Positions 44,097 to 52,142 of a stretch of DNA of 52,142 bases are shown piece by piece. The notes below the pieces were generated by a model. It did no database searches. It saw only the letters and a list, made by a program, of their open reading frames with translations, and was not told where the DNA came from. Numbering within the stretch: position 1 is the first letter of the stretch; every line of letters begins with the position of its first letter. The stretch is from Acidimicrobiia bacterium (GTDB lineage: Bacteria; Actinomycetota; Acidimicrobiia; Acidimicrobiales; Poriferisodalaceae): assembly GCA_012960315.1 (NCBI GenBank), contig DUBN01000090.1, positions 1-52,142 of the forward strand, written 5' to 3'. Made by a program: the position numbers and the translations under genes.

Positions 44097-45299
44097 TTAG
44101 TGCCCACCATCCGATGCCATGTCCATGATTTGAGCTAAACGCTGCACCCCTTCTCGAATCGATTCTGCAGAGGGATTACCAAAGCAGAGACGCATCTTGT
44201 TGGCACCCCAATGAGGATCGACTGACCACCCGGCGCCAGCATTGAATTCAACCCCACTCATAGCAGCTTGGGTTGAAAAGGTGGCGGTATCGACTCCTTC
44301 TGCGAACGTGAGCCACATGAAGATTCCGCCCTGTGGCATTTCAAAATGAACCGAGTCGCCAAAGTGTTGTTCTAATGCTTCACCCATAACTTCAGCCTTA
44401 GCTTTCAACACAGACGTCAAACGGTCCGCGTGTTTGTCAAAATGAGCACTCGCATACTCAGCAACGACCATCTGTTCAAGCGCCCCGGACCCGGCATCAG
44501 TTTTTAAGGAAAGGATCTGCTGAAGCACAGGTGACTCCGCGACGATGTACCCAACTCGTAAGGCTGGGGCAATAGATTTCGAAAAAGAACCGCAGTAGAT
44601 GACCCGTCGATTTGGACCATCTAATTCCCAAAGAGTGGGAGGCCGATCGCAGCCCCACAGCAAATCGGCGTAACAATCATCCTCAAAGATGGCAGTTTGC
44701 TGGCCCTCCATCGCCTCTAAAATCTCGACCCGCCGTTCCACAGGCATGCAAGAACCGGTCGGGTTTTGGACCGTTGGAATTGTGTAGAGGTATTTAGCCG
44801 GACGTCCTTGGGAGGAACATTGTTCAAGAAGCTCGGCAAGGTGATCAGGTCGCACGCCACTCTGGTCAAGACTCACACCATGCACCACGGCACCTAAACG
44901 CGTTAACCGACTGATCATCCCACCATAAGTTGCCTCTTCAACGATCACGTTGTCGCCCGGGACCAACAACAAATCGTTGACAAGGTCTAAAGCTTGCAAT
45001 GACCCTGAAGTAATTAGAACTTCGTCGGGGTCGACGTTGGTGGACGCCCTCACCCCGAGTTTCTGACAAATAAAGCTGCGCAGGTCTTCGTGCCCTAGGG
45101 GACTGCCTCCCAGGTTGTACACCGCCAGCTTCCGTCCCTCGCGCTGAAGTACCCGGGTGACAGCCTCAGTAAGGCCCGCAACAGGTACGTTTTCTTCATC
45201 GTTGTTCCCGCCGACGAAACTAAACGCCGGAATGCCGCCCCATTGGGCCTCAGCGGGTGGCAGGTCTCTTCGATACAACTCGCTAATTTCGAAACTCAT
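44097..45299 (-). CDS. PLP-dependent aminotransferase, MocR-domain type (without HTH)
   Basis: The 400-residue protein is a class I fold aminotransferase. LYTIPTVQNPTGSCMP holds the phosphate/aspartate region, FEDDCYADLLWGCDRPP the Asp that protonates pyridine nitrogen, and YCGSFSKSIAPALRVGY the Schiff-base Lys. It matches 2-aminoadipate transaminase/MocR C-terminal domains but lacks a winged helix at the N-terminus. It is likely a transaminase for an alpha-amino acid. GAGGGG precedes the ATG. It is divergent from the metallo-hydrolase gene. Confidence 0.9.
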   Translation of the reverse strand: MSFEISELYRRDLPPAEAQWGGIPAFSFVGGNNDEENVPVAGLTEAVTRVLQREGRKLAVYNLGGSPLGHEDLRSFICQKLGVRASTNVDPDEVLITSGSLQALDLVNDLLLVPGDNVIVEEATYGGMISRLTRLGAVVHGVSLDQSGVRPDHLAELLEQCSSQGRPAKYLYTIPTVQNPTGSCMPVERRVEILEAMEGQQTAIFEDDCYADLLWGCDRPPTLWELDGPNRRVIYCGSFSKSIAPALRVGYIVAESPVLQQILSLKTDAGSGALEQMVVAEYASAHFDKHADRLTSVLKAKAEVMGEALEQHFGDSVHFEMPQGGIFMWLTFAEGVDTATFSTQAAMSGVEFNAGAGWSVDPHWGANKMRLCFGNPSAESIREGVQRLAQIMDMASDGGH

Positions 45300-45403
45300 T
45301 GGTTCCCCTCGGCCAAATTATGATCCGCATCGTAGGGCCGAAAAGGCCGACCAGCGCCACTAGCGTGGTTTTGAGCCTTACGTGGCTGAACAGAGAGGGT
45401 CCG

Positions 45404-46186
45404 GTGACTAACTACGAGGTCCACGCGATCAAGTACGCCGAACGCGACGCCGTCCGTGCCGAACATTTTATTGGCGGAGACCCACATGACAATGCGCCGA
45501 TGCCCATGGACTATTTCATTTGGTTGATTCGCAGCAGCAGTGGACAAGAATGGGTTGTCGACACCGGCTTTGAACAAGATGATGCTCAGTCTCGCAACCG
45601 AACTCTGCTGCGAACAGCAGCAGAAGGGGTTGCGTTATTAGGTGTGGACTCCGACACCGTGTCGGATGTGATCATGACTCACTTCCACTATGACCATGCT
45701 GGGGGAGTAAACCAGTTCCCCAACGCGACATTCCACGTCCAGGACGACGAGATGTCCTTCGCTACTGGACGCGACATGACCCACAAGGCGTATAGACACG
45801 CCTTCAATGTCCGCCACATCAAAGATTTCGTGGATCGGGTCTTCTCCGAAAGAGTTACGTTCCATGCAGGAGATGCAGAACTTTCACCTGGGCTGACGCT
45901 GCACCACATCGGCGGCCACACCCGAGGTCTACAAGTAGTTCGCATTGACACCGGTAGCAGCGTGGTAGTTCTTGCCTCAGATGCCAGCCATTACTGGGCC
46001 AACATGGACGAGGGCCGCCCGTTTCCTATCGTCGATGACCTATCGAAAATGATCCAAGGGTGGGAGACCCTCCGGTACCTAGCCGGCTCCAATGGCGTAA
46101 TCGTTCCTGGACACGATCCTCTGGTATTCGAACGGTTCCTACCGTCGTCTCCAGAACTCGAAGGAGTAGCTGTTCGCTTGGGTTAA
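45404..46186 (+). CDS. MBL-fold hydrolase, N-acyl homoserine lactonase-like
   Basis: The protein has 260 residues from the GTG at 45404, which has GAGAGGG upstream; a longer reading from 45299 adds 35 residues with no family resemblance. DVIMTHFHYDHAGGVNQF is the H-x-H-x-D-H zinc motif, HHIGGHTRGLQVV the third His, VLASDASHYW the Asp and VPGHDPL the last His. The set matches the AHL lactonase branch. It may cleave a lactone in this cell's own catabolism or a quorum signal; neither can be shown here. Confidence 0.85.
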   Translation: MTNYEVHAIKYAERDAVRAEHFIGGDPHDNAPMPMDYFIWLIRSSSGQEWVVDTGFEQDDAQSRNRTLLRTAAEGVALLGVDSDTVSDVIMTHFHYDHAGGVNQFPNATFHVQDDEMSFATGRDMTHKAYRHAFNVRHIKDFVDRVFSERVTFHAGDAELSPGLTLHHIGGHTRGLQVVRIDTGSSVVVLASDASHYWANMDEGRPFPIVDDLSKMIQGWETLRYLAGSNGVIVPGHDPLVFERFLPSSPELEGVAVRLG

Positions 46187-46212
46187 GCCGGTGCGAGCGA
46201 TTTATCGCAAGG

Positions 46213-47361
46213 CTAGAACGCTGGATCCCCAGCTTCGAGGCCGAGCAGCACTCTGCCAGCCGTGTCGATCTGGTAGGAACCAACCATAAAATGCCCAGCG
46301 ACAGCTCTAGCGTCGTCAAGTAAACCCATCAGTCCTGAAGCTTCAAAATTGGCGGTGCTTCCTGCCGCATCCACCAAATGTTGGATAGCACTGATCGCGT
46401 TCTGCACCGACCAAGAGCACGCCAAGCGAACTCGCGCGTGAAGGTTGACATCAACAGGCTGACCGTTTTTTGCTGCCTCCCATATCGAGTCGAGTTGTTC
46501 ATGCACCCACGATTGTCCTGCTCCGGCCAGAGCCTCGGCCCTTGCGATAGCGGAAGCGGCGTCAGGTCGCTCATGAAGAGGACGCTTTGAATTAAGTGGT
46601 TGTTTCGCCCCTGCTAATAGCTTGAAATCGGTTATGGCTCTGCGAGCTAAGCCGGAGGCAACTCCTGTCTTAGGAAACGGAAACCTCAACGCAGATGGCA
46701 ACCGGTAGAACGGTAAATCGGGAAGCGGCAAGGAATTGTTTGGGACGACTCCACACCAAGCTTCATCCACGAAGAAGTCTTCAAGCACAACGTCATTGGA
46801 GCCGGTTCCTCTCAAGCCGACGGTGTGCCAAGTGTCCTCGATGAATTGGGGGTCGGCGTCCACCACAGCAAAGCAGAGCTCGATCGGTGAGCTCCCTTTG
46901 ACCACGTTGTTTAACACCCACTTACTCGCGGCTGTGCAGCCACTAACAAAATTCCATCGGCCACTGATACGCCATCCACCGGGCGCCTGAATAGCGCGTC
47001 CTCGAGGTACACCCGACCCAGCGATGACTAGCTCAGGGCTATCACGCCAAATTTGACGACACGTGTCGGGTGGTAGGTAAGCCGAAACCAATTCGGCCTC
47101 CTCGTTGCAGGTCATCGCTACCCAAGCGGTAGATCCATGTATCTGAGCTACTTGTGCCGTGAATTCGATGAGATCAGCGGGATGAACTTCATCGCCGTTG
47201 TACTCCTGTGGCACCAAAAGCTTCATTAAGCCAGCTTTTGCCAGAGCCGCGATCACTTCTGGATCCGGCCGACGAACTTCGTCTGCCTGGTGAGCGCGTT
47301 CGGAAATCAGATTTTCGATATCAGCGGTGAGTCGCTCGAACATCAGGGAGGCCTTTGCCAT
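46213..47361 (-). CDS. Flavin-dependent acyl-CoA dehydrogenase-like hydroxylase (HsaA type)
   Basis: The 382-residue protein has the fold of two-component flavin monooxygenases: VIAALAKAGLMKLLVPQEY, FTAQVAQIHGSTAWVAM, GGWRISGRWNFVSGCTAASKW and TWHTVGLRGTGSNDVVLEDF. It resembles HsaA/HpaB-like oxygenase components that hydroxylate phenols with reduced flavin, rather than acyl-CoA dehydrogenases, and it lacks their catalytic Glu. The start is an ATG at 47361, with a later possible start six codons in; no clear ribosome binding site precedes it, and a small hairpin covers it. It converges on the lactonase-like gene. Confidence 0.82.
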   Translation of the reverse strand: MAKASLMFERLTADIENLISERAHQADEVRRPDPEVIAALAKAGLMKLLVPQEYNGDEVHPADLIEFTAQVAQIHGSTAWVAMTCNEEAELVSAYLPPDTCRQIWRDSPELVIAGSGVPRGRAIQAPGGWRISGRWNFVSGCTAASKWVLNNVVKGSSPIELCFAVVDADPQFIEDTWHTVGLRGTGSNDVVLEDFFVDEAWCGVVPNNSLPLPDLPFYRLPSALRFPFPKTGVASGLARRAITDFKLLAGAKQPLNSKRPLHERPDAASAIARAEALAGAGQSWVHEQLDSIWEAAKNGQPVDVNLHARVRLACSWSVQNAISAIQHLVDAAGSTANFEASGLMGLLDDARAVAGHFMVGSYQIDTAGRVLLGLEAGDPAF

Positions 47362-47367
47362 AAAGGC
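47351..47367. other. Perfect hairpin over a start codon
   Basis: On the minus strand GCCTTT, a five-base loop ATGGC and AAAGGC form a six-bp perfect inverted repeat. The loop begins with the ATG of the hydroxylase-like gene at 47361. It would present the start codon in a loop, or act as a DNA-binding site in the 44-bp gap between this gene and the divergent CoA-transferase gene. Confidence 0.4.
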
Positions 47368-47405
47368 AAACTATCGTCTGGAGTCGCTAGTGAAGGAGGG
47401 GCTCA

Positions 47406-49892
47406 TTGAATTCAACCAATCCCAGCACCGCCAGCACAAGTGCTGAAGAGTTGAGCACTACGCGACCCCTCGCAGGTATTCGAGTGATCGATCTCACCGA
47501 TCACCGCGGCGACATCGGCCCGTGGATGCTGGCCGAATTAGGAGCAGATGTCATCAAAGTCGAGCCCCCCAACGGTTGTCCAACTCGAGCGCTGCAACCC
47601 ATTCGTGATGACGACACCTCAGATCTACGCAGTCTCCACTTTTCGGCATACGCGTCGAATAAGCGATCCATACAACTTGACTTCGACGACAAAAGTGATC
47701 GAGAAACCTTTTTGAGACTCGTCGAAACCGCCGACTTTCTTTACGAGTCTGGTTCGCCTTGCCAGACCTTCGATGCTGGCCTCGACCGTTCTCAAATTAG
47801 TGAACGCAACCCGAGAATTGTTCATGTAATGGTCACCCCTTTTGGGGCCGACGGTCCTCGGGCAAAAGATTCCAGCAGCGAGTTATCGATTGCATCACTT
47901 GGCGGTTCTACGAACTTGCAAGGCGTACGGCAGAGACCGCCGGTCAAGGCGTCCATTCCTCAGGTCTGGCGACACGCAGGAGCTGAATCAGCGGTAGCGG
48001 GACTAGTCGCACATTCTCGAATGTTGACAACTGGTGAAGGACAGTACGTCGTTGTTTCAGCGCAGGCATGCATGACTTGGACCTTGCTCAACGCTATGGA
48101 GGCTCACGCGATCCAGGGCGCTGACGTCCACAGATCAGGAACCCTGATCCGTCTTACTGAGATACCGCTGCAGATTCGAATCGAAGCGTCAGATGGATGG
48201 CTCATAGCGTTGAGCAGAGGAGACACAGCCAAGGCTCTTGGCCCCTGGTTGATCGAAGAACACCTGGTTGAGCCAAGTTGGTTAGACGAAGACTGGGACA
48301 CCCTGGATCACAGAGTCCTCAGCGGCGAGGACACCGGTCACACATTTTCAGACATCTTCGACGCGGTAAGCGCCTTATGTCTGCGATACCCACGTGACGT
48401 GCTCATGCGTCGAGGCCTCGAGCTAGGCGTGACCTTGGCGCCCATCAACGATGTCCAAGATCTGTTGAACTTCGACCATCTGGAACTTCGGCGTTTCTGG
48501 CGAACAGCCGCTGACAATAGAGGTTTCACAGATGAGCGAATCCCAGGTGGTTTCTTATCTTTCGATGGGCAACGGTTAGCAGGACACCGACGACCACCAC
48601 ACTTAGATGAACACCACGAAGAGATACGTAGCGAACTGGACGGCGTCCAACAGACACCGAAGAGGCGAACCGTTCGCGCTTCGGGACTTCCGTTAGAGGG
48701 ACTTAAAGTCGCGGATTTTAGTTGGGTGGGAGTAGGGCCGATCACGGCGAAAGCGTTAGCAGATCATGGGGCAACGGTGGTGCGAGTGGAGTCCGGTGGG
48801 CGCCTAGACCCTCTTCGAGTTAATGCCCCCTTTAAAGACGGAATTTTTGGTGAGAACAGATCGCATTTTTTTGGGACATTCAATACTTCGAAGATGAGCA
48901 TTGACATCGATTTAAAGCATCAGAGCGGGATTGAAATCGCCCAAAAATTGATTGCATGGGCCGACGTTGTCATTGAGTCTTGGAGCCCTGGCGCTTTTTC
49001 CCGGGCGGGCTTAAGCGATGAGGTCATCAACTCGTTGAACCCATCAGCGATCGTGGTCCACACCTCGCTGTTGGCCAGCGGTGGTCCGCTCTCACCGTTG
49101 GCTGGATACGGCTATCACGCTGCCGCAATTGCTGGCTACTACGAGGTAGTTGGCTGGCCGGACCTTCCGCCCGATGGGCCATACCTGGCCTATACCGACA
49201 CTATCTCCCCGCGGTTCATCACCCCAGCGGTGTTGGCAGCAATCGACCGGCGGAGACAAACCGGCAATGGTTGTGTAATCGAGGCAGCTCAGCTTGAATG
49301 CGGGCTGCAGTTGATGGCACCCGAACTACTCGATTTTCAAGTGAATAATCGCAAAGCGACCCGAAGAGGGAATCGCGACCTCGACATGGGACCACAAGGT
49401 GTGTATCCGGTTCAGGGAGAGGACCGGTGGATAGCGATCACGGTACAAAGCGATGAAAATTGGGTTGCACTTCAAACGCTTATGGGCACGCCGCAATGGG
49501 CTGCAGAGAAAAGATTCGAGACAACGTCGGGACGAATCGACGCCCATGACCTTCTCGATAGAGGAATCAGCGAATGGACTGCCGAACTAGACGGCCACGA
49601 TCTTGAAACCAAGCTTTTGGCGCAAGGAGTCCCAGCAGGTTTGGTGGCACGAAGCAGCGACCTACTCGCAGATCCGCAGTACCACCACTTGGGATTTTAT
49701 CGGTGGCATGATCACCCGGAGATGGGTCGAGTCCCATACGCCGGTCACCAGTACTCCATCGAAGGATACGATCACGGCCCCCGAGCAGCCGCACCGCTTC
49801 TAGGTGAACACACCTTCGAGGTTCTATCTGATTTCCTCAACTTCGATGCTGATGCGATCGCTCAGCTAGCAATTGACGGAGCATTGGGATGA
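47406..49892 (+). CDS. Tandem fused CaiB/BaiF CoA-transferase
   Basis: The 828-residue protein contains two CaiB-like domains. Domain 1 has VIDLTDHRGDIGPWMLAELG, GADVIKVEPPNG and NKRSIQLDFDDKS, but the region where the catalytic Asp should lie is degenerate. Domain 2 begins near residue 420 with LEGLKVADFSWVGVGPITAK, has NTSKMSIDIDLKHQSG and a later PVQGEDRWIAITVQSDENW. Single proteins form interlocked dimers, so a fused copy may be a pseudo-heterodimer with one active half. TTG is the start, with GGAGGGG four bases upstream. The CinA gene overlaps its stop (ATGA). Confidence 0.9.
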   Translation: MNSTNPSTASTSAEELSTTRPLAGIRVIDLTDHRGDIGPWMLAELGADVIKVEPPNGCPTRALQPIRDDDTSDLRSLHFSAYASNKRSIQLDFDDKSDRETFLRLVETADFLYESGSPCQTFDAGLDRSQISERNPRIVHVMVTPFGADGPRAKDSSSELSIASLGGSTNLQGVRQRPPVKASIPQVWRHAGAESAVAGLVAHSRMLTTGEGQYVVVSAQACMTWTLLNAMEAHAIQGADVHRSGTLIRLTEIPLQIRIEASDGWLIALSRGDTAKALGPWLIEEHLVEPSWLDEDWDTLDHRVLSGEDTGHTFSDIFDAVSALCLRYPRDVLMRRGLELGVTLAPINDVQDLLNFDHLELRRFWRTAADNRGFTDERIPGGFLSFDGQRLAGHRRPPHLDEHHEEIRSELDGVQQTPKRRTVRASGLPLEGLKVADFSWVGVGPITAKALADHGATVVRVESGGRLDPLRVNAPFKDGIFGENRSHFFGTFNTSKMSIDIDLKHQSGIEIAQKLIAWADVVIESWSPGAFSRAGLSDEVINSLNPSAIVVHTSLLASGGPLSPLAGYGYHAAAIAGYYEVVGWPDLPPDGPYLAYTDTISPRFITPAVLAAIDRRRQTGNGCVIEAAQLECGLQLMAPELLDFQVNNRKATRRGNRDLDMGPQGVYPVQGEDRWIAITVQSDENWVALQTLMGTPQWAAEKRFETTSGRIDAHDLLDRGISEWTAELDGHDLETKLLAQGVPAGLVARSSDLLADPQYHHLGFYRWHDHPEMGRVPYAGHQYSIEGYDHGPRAAAPLLGEHTFEVLSDFLNFDADAIAQLAIDGALG

Positions 49893-50383
49893 AGCTGATC
49901 ACATTTGGAGACTTAACCGAAGCCGGAAAGGACCTCGCAGAGGCGTTGCGGGCCCAGCAGGAATCGGTTGCGGTTTCGGAATCAGCAGCGGGGGGATTAA
50001 TTAACGCAGCACTCGTCGCCGTCCCAGGCGCTAGCGATTTCTACAAAGGAGGAATGATCGTCTACACCAGTGCTGGAAGGAACCTTCTAGCGACTAACGA
50101 GCCGTTGCCATCGAACCTGCGTGGCGCCACTGAGGCTTTCGCTGTGGTGCAAGCGAATCGAGCGAAACAGATGTACGAGGCGGACTGGGGCATAGGCGAG
50201 ACTGGTGCCACCGGGCCTTCAGCAAACCCCTATGGCGATCCAGCAGGCTTCGGGTGGGTGGCGTGCAACGGAAAGTCGGAAACGACTCTTCAGTTACAGA
50301 CCGAAATCGACGACCGGGTGGCCAACATGCACGCTTTTGCGTTGGCGGCATTGCAACTCGCTGTTGAGACTATTAGGGCGTAG
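49889..50383 (+). CDS. CinA C-terminal domain (nicotinamide-nucleotide amidohydrolase family) protein
   Basis: The 164-residue protein is the stand-alone CinA C domain: VAVSESAAGGLINAALVAVP, YKGGMIVYTSAGRNLL and GETGATGPSANPYGDPAG. The family usually has E-S-C-T-G-G at the first motif; here it reads E-S-A-A-G-G, so the usual Cys and Thr are Ala. Known members deamidate NMN in pyridine nucleotide repair. The changed residues, and the location between a CoA-transferase and a flavoenzyme, suggest a different substrate. It overlaps the upstream gene by four bases. Confidence 0.85.
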   Translation: MKLITFGDLTEAGKDLAEALRAQQESVAVSESAAGGLINAALVAVPGASDFYKGGMIVYTSAGRNLLATNEPLPSNLRGATEAFAVVQANRAKQMYEADWGIGETGATGPSANPYGDPAGFGWVACNGKSETTLQLQTEIDDRVANMHAFALAALQLAVETIRA

Positions 50384-50389
50384 ATTTTA

Positions 50390-51427
50390 GTGGTGGATTC
50401 CATACCGTTATCGGTTCTCGATCTAGCGACTGTCGCCAGTGACGCTACGAGTTCACAGGCCCTTACCGAGGCGACTCTCGTCGCCCAACGGGCTGAAGAA
50501 CTGGGATATTTCAGATTTTGGGTGGCTGAGCATCACAACATGGACACCGTGGCCAGCACCTCGCCAGCAGTACTTATCGCTCACGTAGCGGCATCAACTA
50601 AACGAATTAAAGTGGGCTCAGGCGGCGTGATGTTGCCCAACCACGCACCACTAGTTATTGCGGAACAATTCGCTCTCCTTGAGGCACTGCATCCTGGCCG
50701 TATCGACTTGGGCATAGGCAGGGCACCTGGCAGCGACCGTCAAACCATGGCGGTGATTCGAGGATCCGCCGCAGCCCTGTCTGTTGAAGACTTTCCCCGC
50801 GATCTCATTGATTTGATGGGCCTGCTGGGTGACGTACGAACTGACCACGGATTGTGGAACAAGTTCTCAGCGACTCCTGTGGCTACCTCCTCTCCGGACG
50901 TGATTCTTCTTGGCTCAAGCGGATTTAGCGCCCAATTGTCAGGGGTGTTAGGCCTCCCCTTCACTTTCGCAAACCACTTCGACACCGGAGGCACCTTCGA
51001 AGCTGTTCAGATGTACCGCGAAGCTTTCCGGCCGTCACCGATTCTGGATGAGCCCTACACCATTGTTTCGGCATCAGTAATTGCTGCCGGCACCAGGGAG
51101 GAGGCAGAAAAACTTGCCGCTCCAAGTCGGTTAAGGAAATACGGGATGCGGACTGGACGGTTTCTGCCGCTGTGTGCACCTGAAGAAGCGATCTCACATC
51201 CCGAATGGGAACGAGCGGCAGCGATGCCGAGCAATGCGATTAACGGAACCGCAGACCAAGTTGTTGCTGGCCTCAGCCAACTTGTCGAACAAACCCAAGC
51301 GAATGAACTCTTCGTTTATGGCGCCACCTACGGGATTGAAGAACGCATCATGAGTCTCGAATTGATCGCTAAAACGTGGGGACTCGAACCCAGCGCAATA
51401 GATGTGGGAGGCAAAGTTTCTAAATGA
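50390..51427 (+). CDS. LLM-class flavin-dependent oxidoreductase
   Basis: The 345-residue protein has the luciferase-like pattern: ELGYFRFWVAEHHNM near residue 40, VGSGGVMLPNHAPLVIAEQF, LHPGRIDLGIGRAPGSDRQT and a late LFVYGATYGIEERIMSLELI. This places it with the MsnO8-like group of FMN or F420 oxygenases. Its partner should be a flavin reductase elsewhere. It begins with GTG six bases after the CinA stop, and its stop overlaps the molybdopterin gene start (ATGA). Confidence 0.9.
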   Translation: MVDSIPLSVLDLATVASDATSSQALTEATLVAQRAEELGYFRFWVAEHHNMDTVASTSPAVLIAHVAASTKRIKVGSGGVMLPNHAPLVIAEQFALLEALHPGRIDLGIGRAPGSDRQTMAVIRGSAAALSVEDFPRDLIDLMGLLGDVRTDHGLWNKFSATPVATSSPDVILLGSSGFSAQLSGVLGLPFTFANHFDTGGTFEAVQMYREAFRPSPILDEPYTIVSASVIAAGTREEAEKLAAPSRLRKYGMRTGRFLPLCAPEEAISHPEWERAAAMPSNAINGTADQVVAGLSQLVEQTQANELFVYGATYGIEERIMSLELIAKTWGLEPSAIDVGGKVSK

Positions 51428-52142
51428 CTGACACCAAAACCACTGCGGTGGGAACACACTTCGGTCCGTATCGAGTAGACACCCGCGGAAACAAGATTGT
51501 CGCTGTAAGGGGTCACGAATTTGACCCGCACCCCTCGCTCATTGGACAGGCGTTCCTCCACAGCAACGAGCTTCGTATTATGCGTCCCGCTGTTCGCCGT
51601 TCCTGGCTCGAAGACGGCCCCGGATCGCGCAACGAGCTCCGCGGAAGTGAAGCCTTCGTCGAAGTTGAGTGGGATGAAGCAATTGGCCTTGCCTCGAGTG
51701 AGTTGAAGCGAATGCATGCCGATTACGGACCAGAATCAGTGTTTGCTGGGTCGTACGGCTGGGGATCCGCTGGCCGAGTTCATGCTCCAAGCGCGTTGTT
51801 ATTCAGATTGTTGCGCATGTACGGCGGCTACACCGATGTGTGGGGCACCTATTCTTCTTCGGCCGCTGAAGCGATCGTGCCATATTTCTTGGGAATGAGA
51901 TACCACGCTGCCATCGGCAAAGGCACCAGTTGGTCAGTGGTTGCGAAGCACACCGATCTGTTTGTGTCTTTTGGCGGGCTTCGACTTTCCAACACCGACG
52001 TTACCTACGGAGGGCAAGGCACCCATCACACCCAAGACTGGATGACGAAAGCACACCAAAACGGAACCGAGTTTCTTAACGTCGGACCACTTCGTGACGA
52101 CGTGCACTCTGGCGTCAGGCCACGCTGGCAACCCATTCGGCC
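51424..52142 (+). CDS. Molybdopterin oxidoreductase, DMSO/biotin sulfoxide reductase type (partial)
   Basis: The reading is open from the ATG at 51424 to the end of the window, 239 codons, so the 3' part lies outside. IRMPAVRRSWLEDG-like and WDEAIGLASSELKRMHADYG sequences and SYGWGSAGRVH match the N-terminal part of TorA/BisC-type enzymes; the Ser in GWGSAG is the expected molybdenum ligand. No iron-sulfur Cys motif is present at the N-terminus, as in that group, and no twin-arginine leader is seen, so it is cytoplasmic like BisC. It would reduce an S- or N-oxide. It overlaps the LLM gene. Confidence 0.88.
   Translation, partial: MTDTKTTAVGTHFGPYRVDTRGNKIVAVRGHEFDPHPSLIGQAFLHSNELRIMRPAVRRSWLEDGPGSRNELRGSEAFVEVEWDEAIGLASSELKRMHADYGPESVFAGSYGWGSAGRVHAPSALLFRLLRMYGGYTDVWGTYSSSAAEAIVPYFLGMRYHAAIGKGTSWSVVAKHTDLFVSFGGLRLSNTDVTYGGQGTHHTQDWMTKAHQNGTEFLNVGPLRDDVHSGVRPRWQPIR

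Overview
This window looks like accessory catabolic DNA from a heterotrophic actinobacterium, probably a marine member of the Acidimicrobiia. The grounds are mycothiol-linked isomerase-fold proteins (mycothiol is an actinobacterial thiol), many GTG and TTG starts, moderate G+C, and dense acyl-CoA, dioxygenase, amidohydrolase and CoA-transferase genes. The lineage is inferred from gene content only. TGA is used as an ordinary stop in many genes here.

Layout. 1-354 holds the end of a membrane protein, a 40-bp tandem repeat and a terminator. 355-7392 is a mixed set: NIPSNAP, a CxxC protein, a maleylpyruvate-isomerase-like protein, a cupin, a class III aminotransferase, small hypotheticals, a quinone oxidoreductase and a cold-shock protein. 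A DUF1330 gene broken by TAA follows at 7521-7814. 7833-13750 (minus) is one tight gene series: a 3-hydroxyisobutyrate-dehydrogenase-like enzyme, an acyl-CoA dehydrogenase-like protein, a linalool dehydratase/isomerase-like protein, a phosphotriesterase-type lactonase, a hotdog thioesterase, then RidA between two related small ORFs. A phytanoyl-CoA-type dioxygenase and a Baeyer-Villiger-type monooxygenase diverge from it (13815-16891).

The main discovery candidate lies in that series. The linalool-dehydratase-like reading frame (10346-11851) is interrupted only by one in-frame TGA at 11189-11191, and it continues in the same frame for 280 codons. The TGA lies nine residues after a Cys, at the place where this family carries its second active-site Cys. 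Twelve bases after it begins a hairpin whose GGTCT loop sits 18 nt from the TGA, as I recall for the selenocysteine signal of E. coli fdhF. I read this as a candidate selenocysteine-containing linalool-dehydratase-family enzyme. A nonsense mutation is the alternative, and no selenocysteine machinery is in the window.

16888-29150 carries threonine aldolase, a decayed TauD-type dioxygenase, an acyl-CoA carboxylase beta chain with an N-acyl-D-amino-acid deacylase, infA, an anchored surface protein, and a CoA-transferase / enoyl-CoA hydratase / acyl-CoA dehydrogenase run followed by a phosphodiesterase, an isomerase-like hydratase and a metallo-hydrolase. 29377-41236 holds a second PhyH-type dioxygenase coupled to a TIGR03086-like protein, two VOC proteins, an MFS carrier, a sulfatase, an alpha/beta hydrolase, an SDR, an M20 hydrolase, a Na/Ca-type exchanger with an internal 30-bp duplication, and an IlvD/Edd dehydratase. 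41479-52142 holds a YtcJ-type amidohydrolase with a COG0523 GTPase, an aminotransferase, a lactonase-like metallo-hydrolase, a flavin hydroxylase-like protein, and an overlapping operon of a double CaiB CoA-transferase, CinA domain, LLM flavoenzyme and a molybdopterin reductase cut by the window end. Together the genes suggest a cell that takes apart terpenoid- or steroid-like ketones, esters, sulfated compounds and modified amino acids through CoA thioesters. The substrates are inference.
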